Assembly (NCBI RefSeq): GCF_023498005.1
Contig: NZ_CP097289.1
Coordinates: forward strand, 3,596,001-3,660,000
Direction: 5' to 3'
Source: Streptomyces durmitorensis
GTDB taxonomy: Bacteria > Actinomycetota > Actinomycetes > Streptomycetales > Streptomycetaceae
Length of the DNA stretch: 64,000 nt
This document shows positions 43,934 through 52,622 of this stretch, one piece after another. The position numbers and the translations under genes are program-made. Under the pieces are notes generated by a model, which had not been told where the DNA came from, did no database searches, and saw only the letters and a program-made list of their open reading frames with translations. Position 1 is the first letter of the stretch. The number at the start of each line of letters is the position of its first letter.

Positions 43934-45870
43934 TGTCTCAAGTGGAGCGGCAGCAGTGGGACGTTGTCGTGGTGGGAGCGGGAGGAGCGGGCCTGCGGGC
44001 CGCGATCGAGGCACGGGAGCAGGGCGCGCGTACCGCCGTGATCTGCAAGTCCCTGTTCGGCAAGGCCCATACGGTGATGGCCGAGGGCGGCATCGCGGCC
44101 TCCATGGGCAACGTGAACTCCGGCGACAACTGGCAGGTCCACTTCCGCGACACCCTGCGCGGCGGCAAGTTCCTCAACCAGTGGCGGATGGCCGAGCTGC
44201 ACGCGCGCGAAGCACCCGACCGGGTCTGGGAGTTGGAGACCTGGGGCGCGCTGTTCGACCGCACCGCGGACGGCCGCATCTCCCAGCGCAACTTCGGGGG
44301 TCACGAGTATCCGCGCCTGGCGCACGTGGGCGACCGGACCGGCCTCGAACTGATCCGTACGCTCCAGCAGAAAATCGTCTCTCTCCAGCAGGAGGACGAA
44401 CGCGAACTCGGTGACTACGAAGCACGCCTGAAGGTCTTCCAGGAGTGCACGGTCACCCGCGTCCTGAAGGAGGGCGAGCGGGTCAGCGGAACGTTCTGCT
44501 ACGACCGCGAGTCCGGCCGCTTCTTCGTCCTCGAAGCCCCCAGTGTGGTCCTGGCGACCGGTGGCATCGGCAAGTCCTTCAAGGTGACGTCGAATTCGTG
44601 GGAGTACACCGGCGACGGCCACGCGCTCGCGCTGCTCGCCGGGGCGCCTCTCCTCAACATGGAGTTCGTGCAGTTCCACCCGACGGGGATGGTCTGGCCG
44701 CCCTCGGTGAAGGGCATCCTGGTCACCGAGTCGGTGCGCGGCGACGGCGGAGTACTGCGCAACTCCGAAGGCAAGCGTTTCATGTTCGACTACGTACCGG
44801 ACGTCTTCAAGGAGAAGTACGCGCAGTCGGAGGACGAGGGCGACCGCTGGTACGAGGACCCGGACCACAACCGCCGCCCCCCTGAGCTGCTGCCGCGCGA
44901 CGAAGTGGCGCGCGCCATCAACTCCGAGGTGAAGGCGGGCCGCGGTTCGCCGCACGGCGGGGTCTTCCTCGACGTGTCGACGCGCATGCCGGCCGAGGTC
45001 ATCAAACGCCGACTCCCGTCCATGTACCACCAGTTCAAGGAGCTGGCGGACGTCGACATCACGGCCGAGGCCATGGAGGTCGGACCGACCTGCCATTACG
45101 TGATGGGCGGCATCGCGGTCGAATCGGACACGGCGGCGGCCCAGCGCGTGCCGGGTCTGTACGCGGCGGGCGAGGTGGCCGGCGGCATGCACGGCTCCAA
45201 CCGGCTCGGCGGCAACTCCCTCTCCGACCTGCTGGTCTTCGGGCGGCGAGCGGGACTGCACGCGGCGCGGTATGCGGCCGGGTTCCCCGGGGCCGACGCG
45301 CGGCCCCTGGTCGACGAGGTCCAGGTGGACACGGCCGCGGCCGAGGCGCTGCGGCCGTTCAGCGCGGAGGGCCCCGAGGACGGGGCGACGCCGGAGAATC
45401 CGTACACCCTCCACCAGGAGCTCCAGCAGACGATGAACGACCTGGTCGGCATCATCCGCCGCGAGGGCGAGATGGAACAGGCCCTGGAGAAGCTGGCGGA
45501 GCTGCGGGTGCGGGCACGGCGGGCCGGAGTGGAGGGCCACCGCCAGTTCAACCCCGGCTGGCACCTCGCGCTCGACCTGCGCAACATGCTCCTTGTCAGC
45601 GAGTGCGTGGCGCGGGCCGCCCTGGAGCGCACGGAGAGCCGGGGCGGGCACACCCGCGAGGACCATCCGGGCATGAACCGCGAATGGCGCCGCGCGAATC
45701 TGCTCTGCCAGCTCACTGACCCTTCGGGCGGTCTCGCGGCCACGGATCCCGTGCGCGGCCAGATCGACCTGGTGCGGGTCACCACCGAGCCCATCCGTCC
45801 CGACCTGCTTGCTCTCTTCGAGAAGGAAGAGCTGGTCAAGTACCTGGCCGAAGAGGAGCTTTACGAGTGA
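43933..45870 (+). CDS. sdhA: Succinate dehydrogenase/fumarate reductase flavoprotein subunit
   Basis: FAD enzyme of 645 residues that oxidises succinate to fumarate in the citric acid cycle. The dinucleotide-binding motif VVVGAGGAGLRAAIEA is at about 12-27. The covalent-FAD His is in KAHTVMAEGGI. The substrate-binding stretches include EFVQFHPTGM and the C-terminal SNRLGGNSLSDLLVFGRRAG. The gene is coupled to the membrane subunit by TGATG and to sdhB by GTGA. Length is slightly above the 570-600 of SdhA in proteobacteria, as in the Sdh1 group. Confidence 0.93.
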   Translation: MSQVERQQWDVVVVGAGGAGLRAAIEAREQGARTAVICKSLFGKAHTVMAEGGIAASMGNVNSGDNWQVHFRDTLRGGKFLNQWRMAELHAREAPDRVWELETWGALFDRTADGRISQRNFGGHEYPRLAHVGDRTGLELIRTLQQKIVSLQQEDERELGDYEARLKVFQECTVTRVLKEGERVSGTFCYDRESGRFFVLEAPSVVLATGGIGKSFKVTSNSWEYTGDGHALALLAGAPLLNMEFVQFHPTGMVWPPSVKGILVTESVRGDGGVLRNSEGKRFMFDYVPDVFKEKYAQSEDEGDRWYEDPDHNRRPPELLPRDEVARAINSEVKAGRGSPHGGVFLDVSTRMPAEVIKRRLPSMYHQFKELADVDITAEAMEVGPTCHYVMGGIAVESDTAAAQRVPGLYAAGEVAGGMHGSNRLGGNSLSDLLVFGRRAGLHAARYAAGFPGADARPLVDEVQVDTAAAEALRPFSAEGPEDGATPENPYTLHQELQQTMNDLVGIIRREGEMEQALEKLAELRVRARRAGVEGHRQFNPGWHLALDLRNMLLVSECVARAALERTESRGGHTREDHPGMNREWRRANLLCQLTDPSGGLAATDPVRGQIDLVRVTTEPIRPDLLALFEKEELVKYLAEEELYE

Positions 45871-46667
45871 GTACCGCTACACCGAGTTCTTCGAGCACGT
45901 CGTACGACGCGCAATTCCGGGTCTGGCGCGGGGACGTCGAGGGCGGCGACCTGGAGGACTTCAAGGTCGAGGTCAACGAAGGCGAGGTCGTCCTCGACAT
46001 CATCCACCGCCTTCAGGCGACCCAGACGCCCGACCTCGCGGTGCGCTGGAACTGCAAGGCGGGCAAGTGCGGTTCGTGCTCGGCGGAGATCAACGGCCGG
46101 CCACGGCTGATGTGCATGACGCGGATGTCGGTGTTCAGCCGCGAGGACGTCATCACGGTGACGCCGCTGCGGGCCTTTCCCGTGGTGCGGGACCTGGTGA
46201 CGGACGTCGGCTTCAACTACACGAAGGCGCGGGAAGTACCGGCCTTCGTGCCTCCGGCGGACCTCGGCCCCGGCGAGTACCGCATGCAGCAGGCGGACGT
46301 CGACCGCTCCCAGGAGTTCCGCAAGTGCATCGAGTGCTTCCTGTGCCAGGACACGTGCCATGTCGTGCGCGACCACGAGGAGAACAAGGCGGCGTTCGCG
46401 GGCCCGCGCTTCCTGATGCGGGTGGCGGAACTGGACATGCACCCGCTGGACGCGGCGGCGGAGAGCGGCCTCGACCGCAAGCAGACCGCCCAGGACGAGC
46501 ACGGGCTCGGCTACTGCAACATCACGAAGTGCTGCACGGAGGTGTGCCCGGAGGGCATCAAGATCACGGACAACGCGCTGATTCCCTTGAAGGAGCGGGC
46601 GGTTGACCGGAAGTACGATCCGCTGGTCTGGCTCGGGAGCAAGATTCGGCGGCGGGGGGAGCGGTAG
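45867..46667 (+). CDS. sdhB: Succinate dehydrogenase iron-sulphur subunit
   Basis: Protein of 266 residues. The N-terminal plant-type ferredoxin domain binds [2Fe-2S] through NCKAGKCGSCSAEINGRPRL plus MCMTRM. The C-terminal domain binds [4Fe-4S] and [3Fe-4S] through CIECFLCQDTC and CNITKCCTEVCPEGI. It carries electrons from FAD to the membrane subunit. The GTG start overlaps the sdhA stop by four bases. It ends the operon. Confidence 0.93.
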   Translation: MSTATPSSSSTSYDAQFRVWRGDVEGGDLEDFKVEVNEGEVVLDIIHRLQATQTPDLAVRWNCKAGKCGSCSAEINGRPRLMCMTRMSVFSREDVITVTPLRAFPVVRDLVTDVGFNYTKAREVPAFVPPADLGPGEYRMQQADVDRSQEFRKCIECFLCQDTCHVVRDHEENKAAFAGPRFLMRVAELDMHPLDAAAESGLDRKQTAQDEHGLGYCNITKCCTEVCPEGIKITDNALIPLKERAVDRKYDPLVWLGSKIRRRGER

Positions 46668-46671
46668 GGCC

Positions 46672-46709
46672 GGGGGCCTCCTTGGTAGAGCTGGGGGCCT
46701 CCTTGGTAG
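46672..46709 (+). repeat. Short direct repeat after sdhB
   Basis: GGGGGCCTCCTTGGTAG occurs at 46672-46688 and again at 46693-46709. The two copies lie directly after the sdhB stop, and the following 60 bases are G-rich. The element may be a remnant of local slippage; no function is evident. Confidence 0.7.
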
Positions 46710-46810
46710 GGCCGGGATGGGCTGGGGCTGGGCCTGGGGGTAATCCCCCACGCCAAAGACTCGGGATTTCCCCCATGGTCACGGGCTCGGGACGAGATCA
46801 GCATTGAGGC

Positions 46811-48094
46811 ATGAACTCTCCCTCCGGCTCTCCCTCCGACTCTTCCTCGGCTGTGGCACGCCCGGCTCCCCGCTCGGCCTTGACTCGGCGCTCGGTGCTG
46901 GGACTTGCCGCGGCCGGTCTGGCGGCGACGCTTCTGAGCGCCCCGGCTCCCGCGCAGGCGCGGCCCATGGGCATCGAGGCGAAGCTCCCCGGGCCCACAG
47001 GACCGCACCGGATCGGCACGGTGTCGACCCGCATCGTCGACACGTCACGGCACGACCCGTGGGTGAAGTCCGTGCCGTACCGAGAGCTGATGATCAGCGT
47101 CTGGTATCCGGCAGCGGGAAGGCCGGGCGGCACGGAACACCGCCTCGCTCCGTACATGGCGCCGGGCGCGGCAGCGCGCTGGAACGCGATGGCGCCCCAC
47201 GGCATCCCCAAGGACGCGATCGACTTCGCCGCCATCCGGACGCACGCGCGGGAGGGAGCGCCGGCCGACACGAGCGACGGCCGACGGCCGGTCCTGCTGT
47301 ACGCGTCGGGCGCCAACGACCCGCGCACCTGGGGGACTTCGGCAGTAGAGGAGCTGGCGAGCCACGGGTATGTGGTGGTGACGATCGACCACACCTATGA
47401 GGCGCCAGGGGTGCAGTTCCCCGACGGCTCGGTGAAGGACGACGCACCGCTCCTCAAGGCCTTGGAGGAGGCGGGGCAGAAGGACGAGGTGCCGGCGCTG
47501 CTCAAGAAGGTCCTGGACGTCCGGGTGGCCGACTCGAAGTTCGTCCTGGACCGCCTCGGCTCGCTGCCGAACGGACTGTCCAAGGTCGTGGACCGGAAGC
47601 GGGTGGGCATGTTCGGCCAGTCGGCGGGCGGGATCGCGGCCGCCGAGACGATGTACGAGGACAGCCGGGTCAAGGCAGGCATGAACATGGACGGCACCCT
47701 GGAGAACAACCCCGAGCCGAAGGGCACGAACCTGACGCCCGTGGCCCAGCACGGCCTGACCCGCCCGTTCCTCCTGATGGGCAGGGAGGGCAACGACCGT
47801 ACGACAGAGCCGTCGTGGCGCGAGTTCTGGTCCCACACGACCGGCTGGAAGCGGAACCTGACCCTGCGCGGCTCGGTGCATCAGACGTACACGGACCTGG
47901 CCGCGCTGCTCCCGCAGGCCGGGGTGGACGGGAAGGTCATCAAGGAGCACATAGGCACGGTCGAGCCGGACCGCGCGGTGGCGGCGGAGCGGGCGTACGC
48001 GACGTCGTTCTTCGACCGCTGGCTGCGGGGACGGAACGACCACCTGCTGGACGGCCCTTCGGGGAGGTATCCGGAGGTGGAGTTCGCGGGATGA
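46811..48094 (+). CDS. Tat-exported alpha/beta hydrolase, PAF-acetylhydrolase-like
   Basis: Protein of 427 residues. A twin-arginine signal (LTRRSVLGLAAAGLAATLL) ends near residue 50. The hydrolase fold shows VSVWYPA-like strands, the nucleophile elbow GQSAGG with Ser271, an Asp in AGMNMDG, and a His in GSVHQTYTDL, as in platelet-activating-factor acetylhydrolase-type esterases. It should act outside the cell on an ester or lipid substrate that cannot be named. It is probably monocistronic. Confidence 0.82.
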   Translation: MNSPSGSPSDSSSAVARPAPRSALTRRSVLGLAAAGLAATLLSAPAPAQARPMGIEAKLPGPTGPHRIGTVSTRIVDTSRHDPWVKSVPYRELMISVWYPAAGRPGGTEHRLAPYMAPGAAARWNAMAPHGIPKDAIDFAAIRTHAREGAPADTSDGRRPVLLYASGANDPRTWGTSAVEELASHGYVVVTIDHTYEAPGVQFPDGSVKDDAPLLKALEEAGQKDEVPALLKKVLDVRVADSKFVLDRLGSLPNGLSKVVDRKRVGMFGQSAGGIAAAETMYEDSRVKAGMNMDGTLENNPEPKGTNLTPVAQHGLTRPFLLMGREGNDRTTEPSWREFWSHTTGWKRNLTLRGSVHQTYTDLAALLPQAGVDGKVIKEHIGTVEPDRAVAAERAYATSFFDRWLRGRNDHLLDGPSGRYPEVEFAG

Positions 48095-48149
48095 GGCAGG
48101 CGTACCGATTGCCTCTGCGCGTAAGAGCGCGGCGGCTTACGCTCCCGGC

Positions 48150-48830
48150 ATGGGGATGACTGATCAGCTGCTCGGCTCCGGACGCACCGCGGATGTCTTC
48201 GCGCTGGACGACACATGGGTGCTGCGTCGGTACCGGGACGGGACCGACGCGACGGATGAGGCCGACGTCATGACGTATCTGTCGGAGCAGGGGTATCCCG
48301 TACCGCGGATCCGCCCGGCCGAGCCCGGCGCTCCACGTACCGACCTGGTCATGGGGCGCCTGACGGGGCCGACCATGGCGGAGGCCGCGATGCGGGGCGC
48401 TGTCACCCCGGAGGACGCGGCAGTGATCCTCGCCCGGCTGCTGCACACGCTGCACGCGCTTCCGGCCCGCTCGTCCGCCTCGCCCACCGACCGCGTCCTG
48501 CACCTGGATCTCCACCCGGAGAACGTGATCCTCACGCCTGAGGGGCCCGTGGTGATCGACTGGGCCACCACGGAGGAGGGCCCGCCCGGCCTCGACTGGG
48601 CGATGTCGGCGCTGATCCTCGCGGAGGTCGCGGTGAGCGGCAGACCAGAGGCCGCGGGGTCACGCGCCGCTCTGGCCACGCTCCTGACGGACGCGACGGT
48701 CGACGTCGGAGCCACCGCCACCGACCACCTCGCGGAGGCCCTCGCACGACGGGCCGCGAATCCGACGCTGGGGGCGGAGGAGGTGCGGTGGCTGGAGGCG
48801 GCGGAGGAACTGGTGCTTGAGTTGGGCTAG
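48150..48830 (+). CDS. Aminoglycoside-phosphotransferase-family kinase
   Basis: Protein of 226 residues, short for the family. The N-lobe is reduced (LGSGRTADVFALDDTWVLRR). The catalytic loop is HLDLHPENVIL, with Asp and Asn as in APH enzymes, and the metal-binding segment is VVIDWATTEEGPPGLDWA. The substrate is unknown; antibiotic resistance should not be assumed. It begins 55 bases after the hydrolase gene. Confidence 0.8.
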   Translation: MGMTDQLLGSGRTADVFALDDTWVLRRYRDGTDATDEADVMTYLSEQGYPVPRIRPAEPGAPRTDLVMGRLTGPTMAEAAMRGAVTPEDAAVILARLLHTLHALPARSSASPTDRVLHLDLHPENVILTPEGPVVIDWATTEEGPPGLDWAMSALILAEVAVSGRPEAAGSRAALATLLTDATVDVGATATDHLAEALARRAANPTLGAEEVRWLEAAEELVLELG

Positions 48831-48885
48831 TTGAGCGGTTGGGCTGGTTGAGCCGGTCGAGCCAGCTGAGGGCGGGGGTGGTTGG

Positions 48886-49635
48886 TCAGTTGGCTGGTCG
48901 GCTGGTCGGGGGCGGGGGCACTGCCTTGCGTTCCGCGTGGGTCAGCCAGTTCAGGTACCACTGGGCGAACGTGACGCGTGACCCGCCTTCGCGATCGCCT
49001 GGCTGCTCGCCCGCACGCCGGATCGGGAGCACTCCCTCGCCCACCGCCCGCACGTCCTCCCACATGGTGCCGCGCTCGGGGCCCGTGACGACGAGCAGCG
49101 TGTAGTACGCGCAGCCCTGCTCGCCCACGCAGAGGGTTCCCTCGGTGAGGGCATCGAGCAGTTCGTCGTGCCGTGCGTCCCAGGCGCGGTAGTCGCGAAG
49201 GAACCTCGCCTCGGCCTCCGGGGTGTCGGCGTAGGCGGCTCGTTGCGGTTCCGCGGACTCGTGCGCGTCCAGCTCCTGGGTGCGTTCAGGGCGAAACGGT
49301 GGCTCGGCGGGCGCGGTGGGCGCGGCAGGTGCAGCTGTCTCGGCAGATGCGGGCGGCTCGGCAGATGCCATTGGCTCGACCGGCTTGATCGGGAACAGGC
49401 CGTAGTCCGGGCCTGCCCCGCCCGCGCCGACCTCCAGGAGGAAACTCCGGTACTCCGCCGGGAAGCCGAAGCCGAGCCGCCGTTCCGCCGCTCGTACCTG
49501 CTCCTCGGTCAGTACCGGGCTCAGCTCGAAACCGTGGCCGTACGTCCCGAAATCCGCTCCGAACACCGACCGCCACCCCGGCGCTTCCCGGAGGGCGAGC
49601 ACGCGCTCCCGTACTCCCGCCCAGACCCCGTCCAC
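48886..49635 (-). CDS. SMI1/KNR4-family protein
   Basis: Protein of 249 residues. The SMI1/KNR4 fold shows in VLTEEQVRAAERRLGFGFPA, YRSFLLEVGAGGAGPDYGLF and a C-terminal FAQWYLNWL. A Pro/Ala/Glu-rich linker (about 88-115, for example PPASAETAAPAAPTAPAEPP) splits the domain. This superfamily often supplies immunity proteins to contact-dependent toxins, but no toxin gene is next to it here. It faces the divergent LacI gene 135 bases away. The function is unknown. Confidence 0.75.
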   Translation of the reverse strand: MDGVWAGVRERVLALREAPGWRSVFGADFGTYGHGFELSPVLTEEQVRAAERRLGFGFPAEYRSFLLEVGAGGAGPDYGLFPIKPVEPMASAEPPASAETAAPAAPTAPAEPPFRPERTQELDAHESAEPQRAAYADTPEAEARFLRDYRAWDARHDELLDALTEGTLCVGEQGCAYYTLLVVTGPERGTMWEDVRAVGEGVLPIRRAGEQPGDREGGSRVTFAQWYLNWLTHAERKAVPPPPTSRPAN

Positions 49636-49709
49636 CTGCGTTCCTCCCCGTCACGGCCGACACCCGAAGCAGACCCGGCCTTGCCCACGGTCACCGTACG
49701 CGCCTACTG

Positions 49710-49723
49710 TGAATGCGCTTTCA
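49710..49723. promoter_or_regulatory. Candidate LacI-family operator upstream of the LacI gene
   Basis: TGAATGCGCTTTCA is palindromic at 12 of 14 positions around a central CG pair, the usual form of a LacI/GalR operator. It lies 46 bases before the GTG start of the LacI-family gene, so autoregulation is likely. The related sequence TGTATGCGCTTACA (12 of 14 identical) lies in front of the sugar importer operon at 53125-53138. Confidence 0.6.
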
Positions 49724-49769
49724 ATCCGGTTCAGGCCGGTCCCAGTACGAGAAACGAGCAGGCGGTCGG

Positions 49770-50918
49770 GTGAGCACAACCCCCACGGTGTACGACGTCG
49801 CCGAGCGGTCAGGCGTCTCCATCGCGACGGTGTCGCGGGTCTATCGCAACCCGGACTCCGTCCGTGAGACGACCCGGGAGCGGGTCCTCGCCGCGGCTCG
49901 TGAGCTCGGGTACGTACCGAGTGGCAATGCGCGCGGGCTGGCCAGCCGGTCGACGGGCGTCCTCGGGCTCTGCTTCCCCGACTACTCGGACCCGGACACG
50001 GAGATCGAGGCGGCAGCGGCCGACGCCGACGACGACCACGCCTTCATGCTCTACTCCGACCAGATCATCCGGGGCATGGAACGGGCCGCACGGCGGCACG
50101 GGTACGCGCTCCTGATCGCCGCCTCTCTCAAGGGCGGTCCGGAGAGCCAGGTGGCGAAGGTCGCCGGGCGGGTCGACGGGTTCGCCGTCCTCGCGAGGAC
50201 CGTGCCGACCGAGGATCTCGACATCATCTCGCGCCGGCTGCCCGTCGTGATGCTCGCCGGACCCCGCGAGAACGACGAGCTCGACCACCTCGACCACATC
50301 GAGGTCGCCAACGCCGACGGCCAGCGCGAGCTGACCCGGCACCTCATCGAGGACCACGGGCTACGGCGGCTGGTCTTCATCGGCGGCGCGAAGTCGTCGC
50401 CGGACGCGGAGGCGCGGTTCCGCGGCTATCAGGAAGCGTGCCGGGCGGGCGGCCTCCCCGTACGCGAAGAGCCCGACCTGCGCACGGAGATGATGACGCA
50501 GGCCGAGGGCGAGCGCGCCACGGACGCACTGCTGGACCAGGCGGCCGAGGAGAGCGGGGACGGCGGCCCGGGCAGCGGCACGGGCAGCGGCACGGGCAGC
50601 GGCACGGGCAGCGGCACGGTGCCGGAGGCCATGATCTTCGCCAACGACCAGATGGCCGTGGGCGCGCTGCATGCCCTTGAGCGGCGCGGGGTGCGGGTGC
50701 CGGATGACGTGGTGGTCACCGGGTTCGACGGGATTCCGCTGAGCCGCCTGGTGCGTCCCGCGCTGACCACCGTGCGGCAGCCGATGCGTCAACTGGGCGA
50801 GGAGGCCGTCGAGTTGCTGGTGCGGAGGCTGGGCGGGGAGCGTGATCGTGAGCCGGTGTCGTTGATGCTGCCGGTGACGGTGGCTCGGCGGGCCAGCTGT
50901 GGGTGCGGGGAGCGGTAG
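49770..50918 (+). CDS. LacI-family transcriptional regulator
   Basis: Protein of 382 residues. The N-terminal helix-turn-helix and hinge read VYDVAERSGVSIATVSRVYR and RELGYVPSGNARGLASRST. A periplasmic-binding-protein-like effector domain follows (about 65-375), with LVFIGG, IFANDQMAVGALHALE and VVVTGFDGIPLS. A (GSGT)4 insertion encoded by a 12-bp tandem repeat sits in the effector domain. The start is GTG at 49770, just before TTPTVYDV. A probable operator lies upstream and a matching site precedes the sugar importer/GH1 operon, which is the likely target. The effector is probably a sugar; which one is unknown. Confidence 0.88.
   Translation: MSTTPTVYDVAERSGVSIATVSRVYRNPDSVRETTRERVLAAARELGYVPSGNARGLASRSTGVLGLCFPDYSDPDTEIEAAAADADDDHAFMLYSDQIIRGMERAARRHGYALLIAASLKGGPESQVAKVAGRVDGFAVLARTVPTEDLDIISRRLPVVMLAGPRENDELDHLDHIEVANADGQRELTRHLIEDHGLRRLVFIGGAKSSPDAEARFRGYQEACRAGGLPVREEPDLRTEMMTQAEGERATDALLDQAAEESGDGGPGSGTGSGTGSGTGSGTVPEAMIFANDQMAVGALHALERRGVRVPDDVVVTGFDGIPLSRLVRPALTTVRQPMRQLGEEAVELLVRRLGGERDREPVSLMLPVTVARRASCGCGER
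50571..50618 (+). repeat. 12-bp tandem repeat, four perfect units, within the LacI gene
   Basis: GGCAGCGGCACG occurs four times in a row and encodes (Gly-Ser-Gly-Thr)4. The insertion lies between two parts of the effector-binding domain, after DQAAEESGDGGP and before VPEAMIFANDQ. Copy number could vary between strains without breaking the frame. Confidence 0.95.
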
Positions 50919-50971
50919 GCCCCGGGGTGTGCCCTCCCTCCCCCTCCCTCCTCCTCTCTCCCCCGGGAGGG

Positions 50972-52042
50972 TTAGGCGGGGGGAGCCAACTGGGCCTGGA
51001 AGAAACGGGATCTGGCCTCGGTCAGGCGTGTGAGCTCTGCCGCCTTGTCCTCGTACTCGAAGTGACCCGCCTGCAGTACGTGCAGTTCGCGGGCGGTCGG
51101 CGGCAGTGCGTTGTGCACGGCGAACTGGCCGGGGGGCGGCACCGACGGGTCGAAGAGCGCGGGGGCGACCAAGGCCGGGATACGGAGGCGGGTCGCTGCT
51201 GTCGCGGCGTCGAAGTAGCGCAGGACGTCGGTTACTTCGGGGTTTTTGCGGTGGTGGGCGCGGACCGACTCGCCGCTGCCCGCGCAGGGGAGCGTGAGGC
51301 GCAGCGGGTGGTTGCCGAACGTGGGGACGGTCAGCTGGGCCGCGGCGAAGCGGTCGTCCCAGGGGAGGGCGAGGGCGCCGAGGCCGCCGCCGAAGCTTTC
51401 GCCGAGGTAGCCGAGGCGGGGCTGTGGCGCGGCCAGCTCCGGGACCAGTTCGAGGAGGGCGGATGCGGCGCACCACAGGTCGGCTGCGCAGTCGCCGATG
51501 ACGTAGGTGTCGCGGGATGCGATGCCGTGCAGGACGTGGGCGTCGGCGTCCGGGGGGATGGTGGGGCTCGCGCTGCGGGCTCCCATGCCTCGCACGCAGG
51601 GGAGGATCGCTGCTGAGCGGGGCAGGGGGAGGGGGATGTCGGGGCCGGGGGCGTTGCGGCCGCCGTAGCCGTGGGCGATGACGAAGCCGTGTTCCGCGGT
51701 TTCCGCGGTTTCCGCGGTTTCCGCGGGGGCGGGGGCGGGGGCGTCCGCTGGGCCGGGGGCTTTGAGGGTGTGCCGCTCGGTGGAGGTGGGCAGGGCCAGC
51801 CAGCCGCCGAGGCGTGCGCCGCCTACTGACGTGTACGTCACGCCGTGGACCCGCACCCCGTCCCGCTCTTCCTCCAGGGGGCCGACTACGGGGTCCGTGA
51901 CTACCTGCCGGGCGGCCGCGTATCGGCCCTGCCAGAACTCGTCGAAGTCGGCGGGGGCATGGGGTGCGGGGACGGTGAGCACGTCGTCGGGGGTGTACCC
52001 GTAGGCGGGATCGAAGGCGAAGCTGTGCGGGAAGGCTGGCAT
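50972..52042 (-). CDS. Acetylxylan esterase/cephalosporin-C deacetylase-family hydrolase (AXE1)
   Basis: Alpha/beta-hydrolase of 356 residues. The nucleophile elbow is YLGESFGGGLG, the Asp lies in ALFDPSVPPPGQFAVHN, and the His is in QAGHFEY, the arrangement of the AXE1 family (esterases removing acetyl groups from xylan or oligosaccharides). The family's DxRGQG-type loop is changed to PCVRGMGARSA. No signal peptide is seen, so it would act on imported oligosaccharides. An (AET)n repeat (PAETAETAETAEH) lies in a loop at about 105-117. It is convergent with the LacI gene and just downstream of the minisatellite region. Confidence 0.83.
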   Translation of the reverse strand: MPAFPHSFAFDPAYGYTPDDVLTVPAPHAPADFDEFWQGRYAAARQVVTDPVVGPLEEERDGVRVHGVTYTSVGGARLGGWLALPTSTERHTLKAPGPADAPAPAPAETAETAETAEHGFVIAHGYGGRNAPGPDIPLPLPRSAAILPCVRGMGARSASPTIPPDADAHVLHGIASRDTYVIGDCAADLWCAASALLELVPELAAPQPRLGYLGESFGGGLGALALPWDDRFAAAQLTVPTFGNHPLRLTLPCAGSGESVRAHHRKNPEVTDVLRYFDAATAATRLRIPALVAPALFDPSVPPPGQFAVHNALPPTARELHVLQAGHFEYEDKAAELTRLTEARSRFFQAQLAPPA

Positions 52043-52152
52043 GCGGGGACCCTAGCGGGGGGGGCGTGTGCGGGGCTGCGCTTGGCGGGGGGCGGGGGCG
52101 GGGGCGGGGCTGCGCTTGGCGGGGGGGGCGGGGGCGGGGACTGGGCGGGACC

Positions 52153-52377
52153 TCCGGCTCGGGGGCGGGGACTTCCGGCTCGGGGGCGGGGCCTCCGGCT
52201 CGGGGACGGGGCCTCCGGCTCGGGGACGGGGCCTCCGGCTCGAGGGTGGGGCCTCCGGCTCGAGGGCGGGGACTTCCGGCTCGAGGGCGGGGACTTCCGG
52301 CTCGAGGGCGGGGACTTCCGGCTCGAGGGCGGGGACTTCCGGCTCGAGGGCGGGACTTCCGGCTCGGGGTGGGGCGA
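52153..52377. repeat. Minisatellite, about 11 units of 20-21 bp
   Basis: Units begin TCCGGCTCG and end GGGGCC or GGGGACT. Examples are TCCGGCTCGGGGGCGGGGCC (52174-52193) and the 21-base form at 52275-52295 with GAGGGC in the middle. I count units starting at 52153, 52174, 52194, 52214, 52234, 52254, 52275, 52296, 52317, 52338 and 52358. Because the unit length alternates between 20 and 21, no single reading frame is kept, so the tract is not a conserved coding repeat. Confidence 0.9.
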
Positions 52378-52622
52378 GCCCTGGAGCTGCGCCACCACCG
52401 GTCGCGCCTGGCCTCCGCCTACGGGTGGCGAGGGCGAACCGGTAGCTGCGCCTGGCGGGCGCGGGGCGGCGGGAGTGCGGCGAACCTGCAGCTGCGCAGC
52501 TACCGGTCGCGCCTGCCTCCGGCTCGGGGGTGGGGCGAGCCCTGGAGCTGCGCCACCACCGATCGCGCGCACCTCCGGCTCGGGGCGGGGCGAACCGGCA
52601 GCTGCGCCACCACCGGTCGCGC
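52358..52622. repeat. Longer dispersed repeat of about 50 bp, three copies
   Basis: A unit running from CTCCGGCTCGGGG through GAGCTGCGCCACCACCG and ending near TCGCGC is found at about 52357-52409, 52517-52568 and, more diverged, 52572-52622. Two shorter relatives (GAACCGGTAGCTGCGCC near 52435 and GAACCTGCAGCTGCGC near 52482) lie between them. Coordinates are approximate to a few bases. Confidence 0.7.

Noticed and set aside
48886..49635. SMI1 gene as part of a polymorphic toxin-immunity locus
   Set aside because: No toxin, WXG100 or secretion gene adjoins it; SMI1 proteins also occur alone.
52153..52377. CRISPR-like array
   Set aside because: Units are contiguous with no unique spacers, unit length is 20-21 bp with internal variants, and no cas genes are near.
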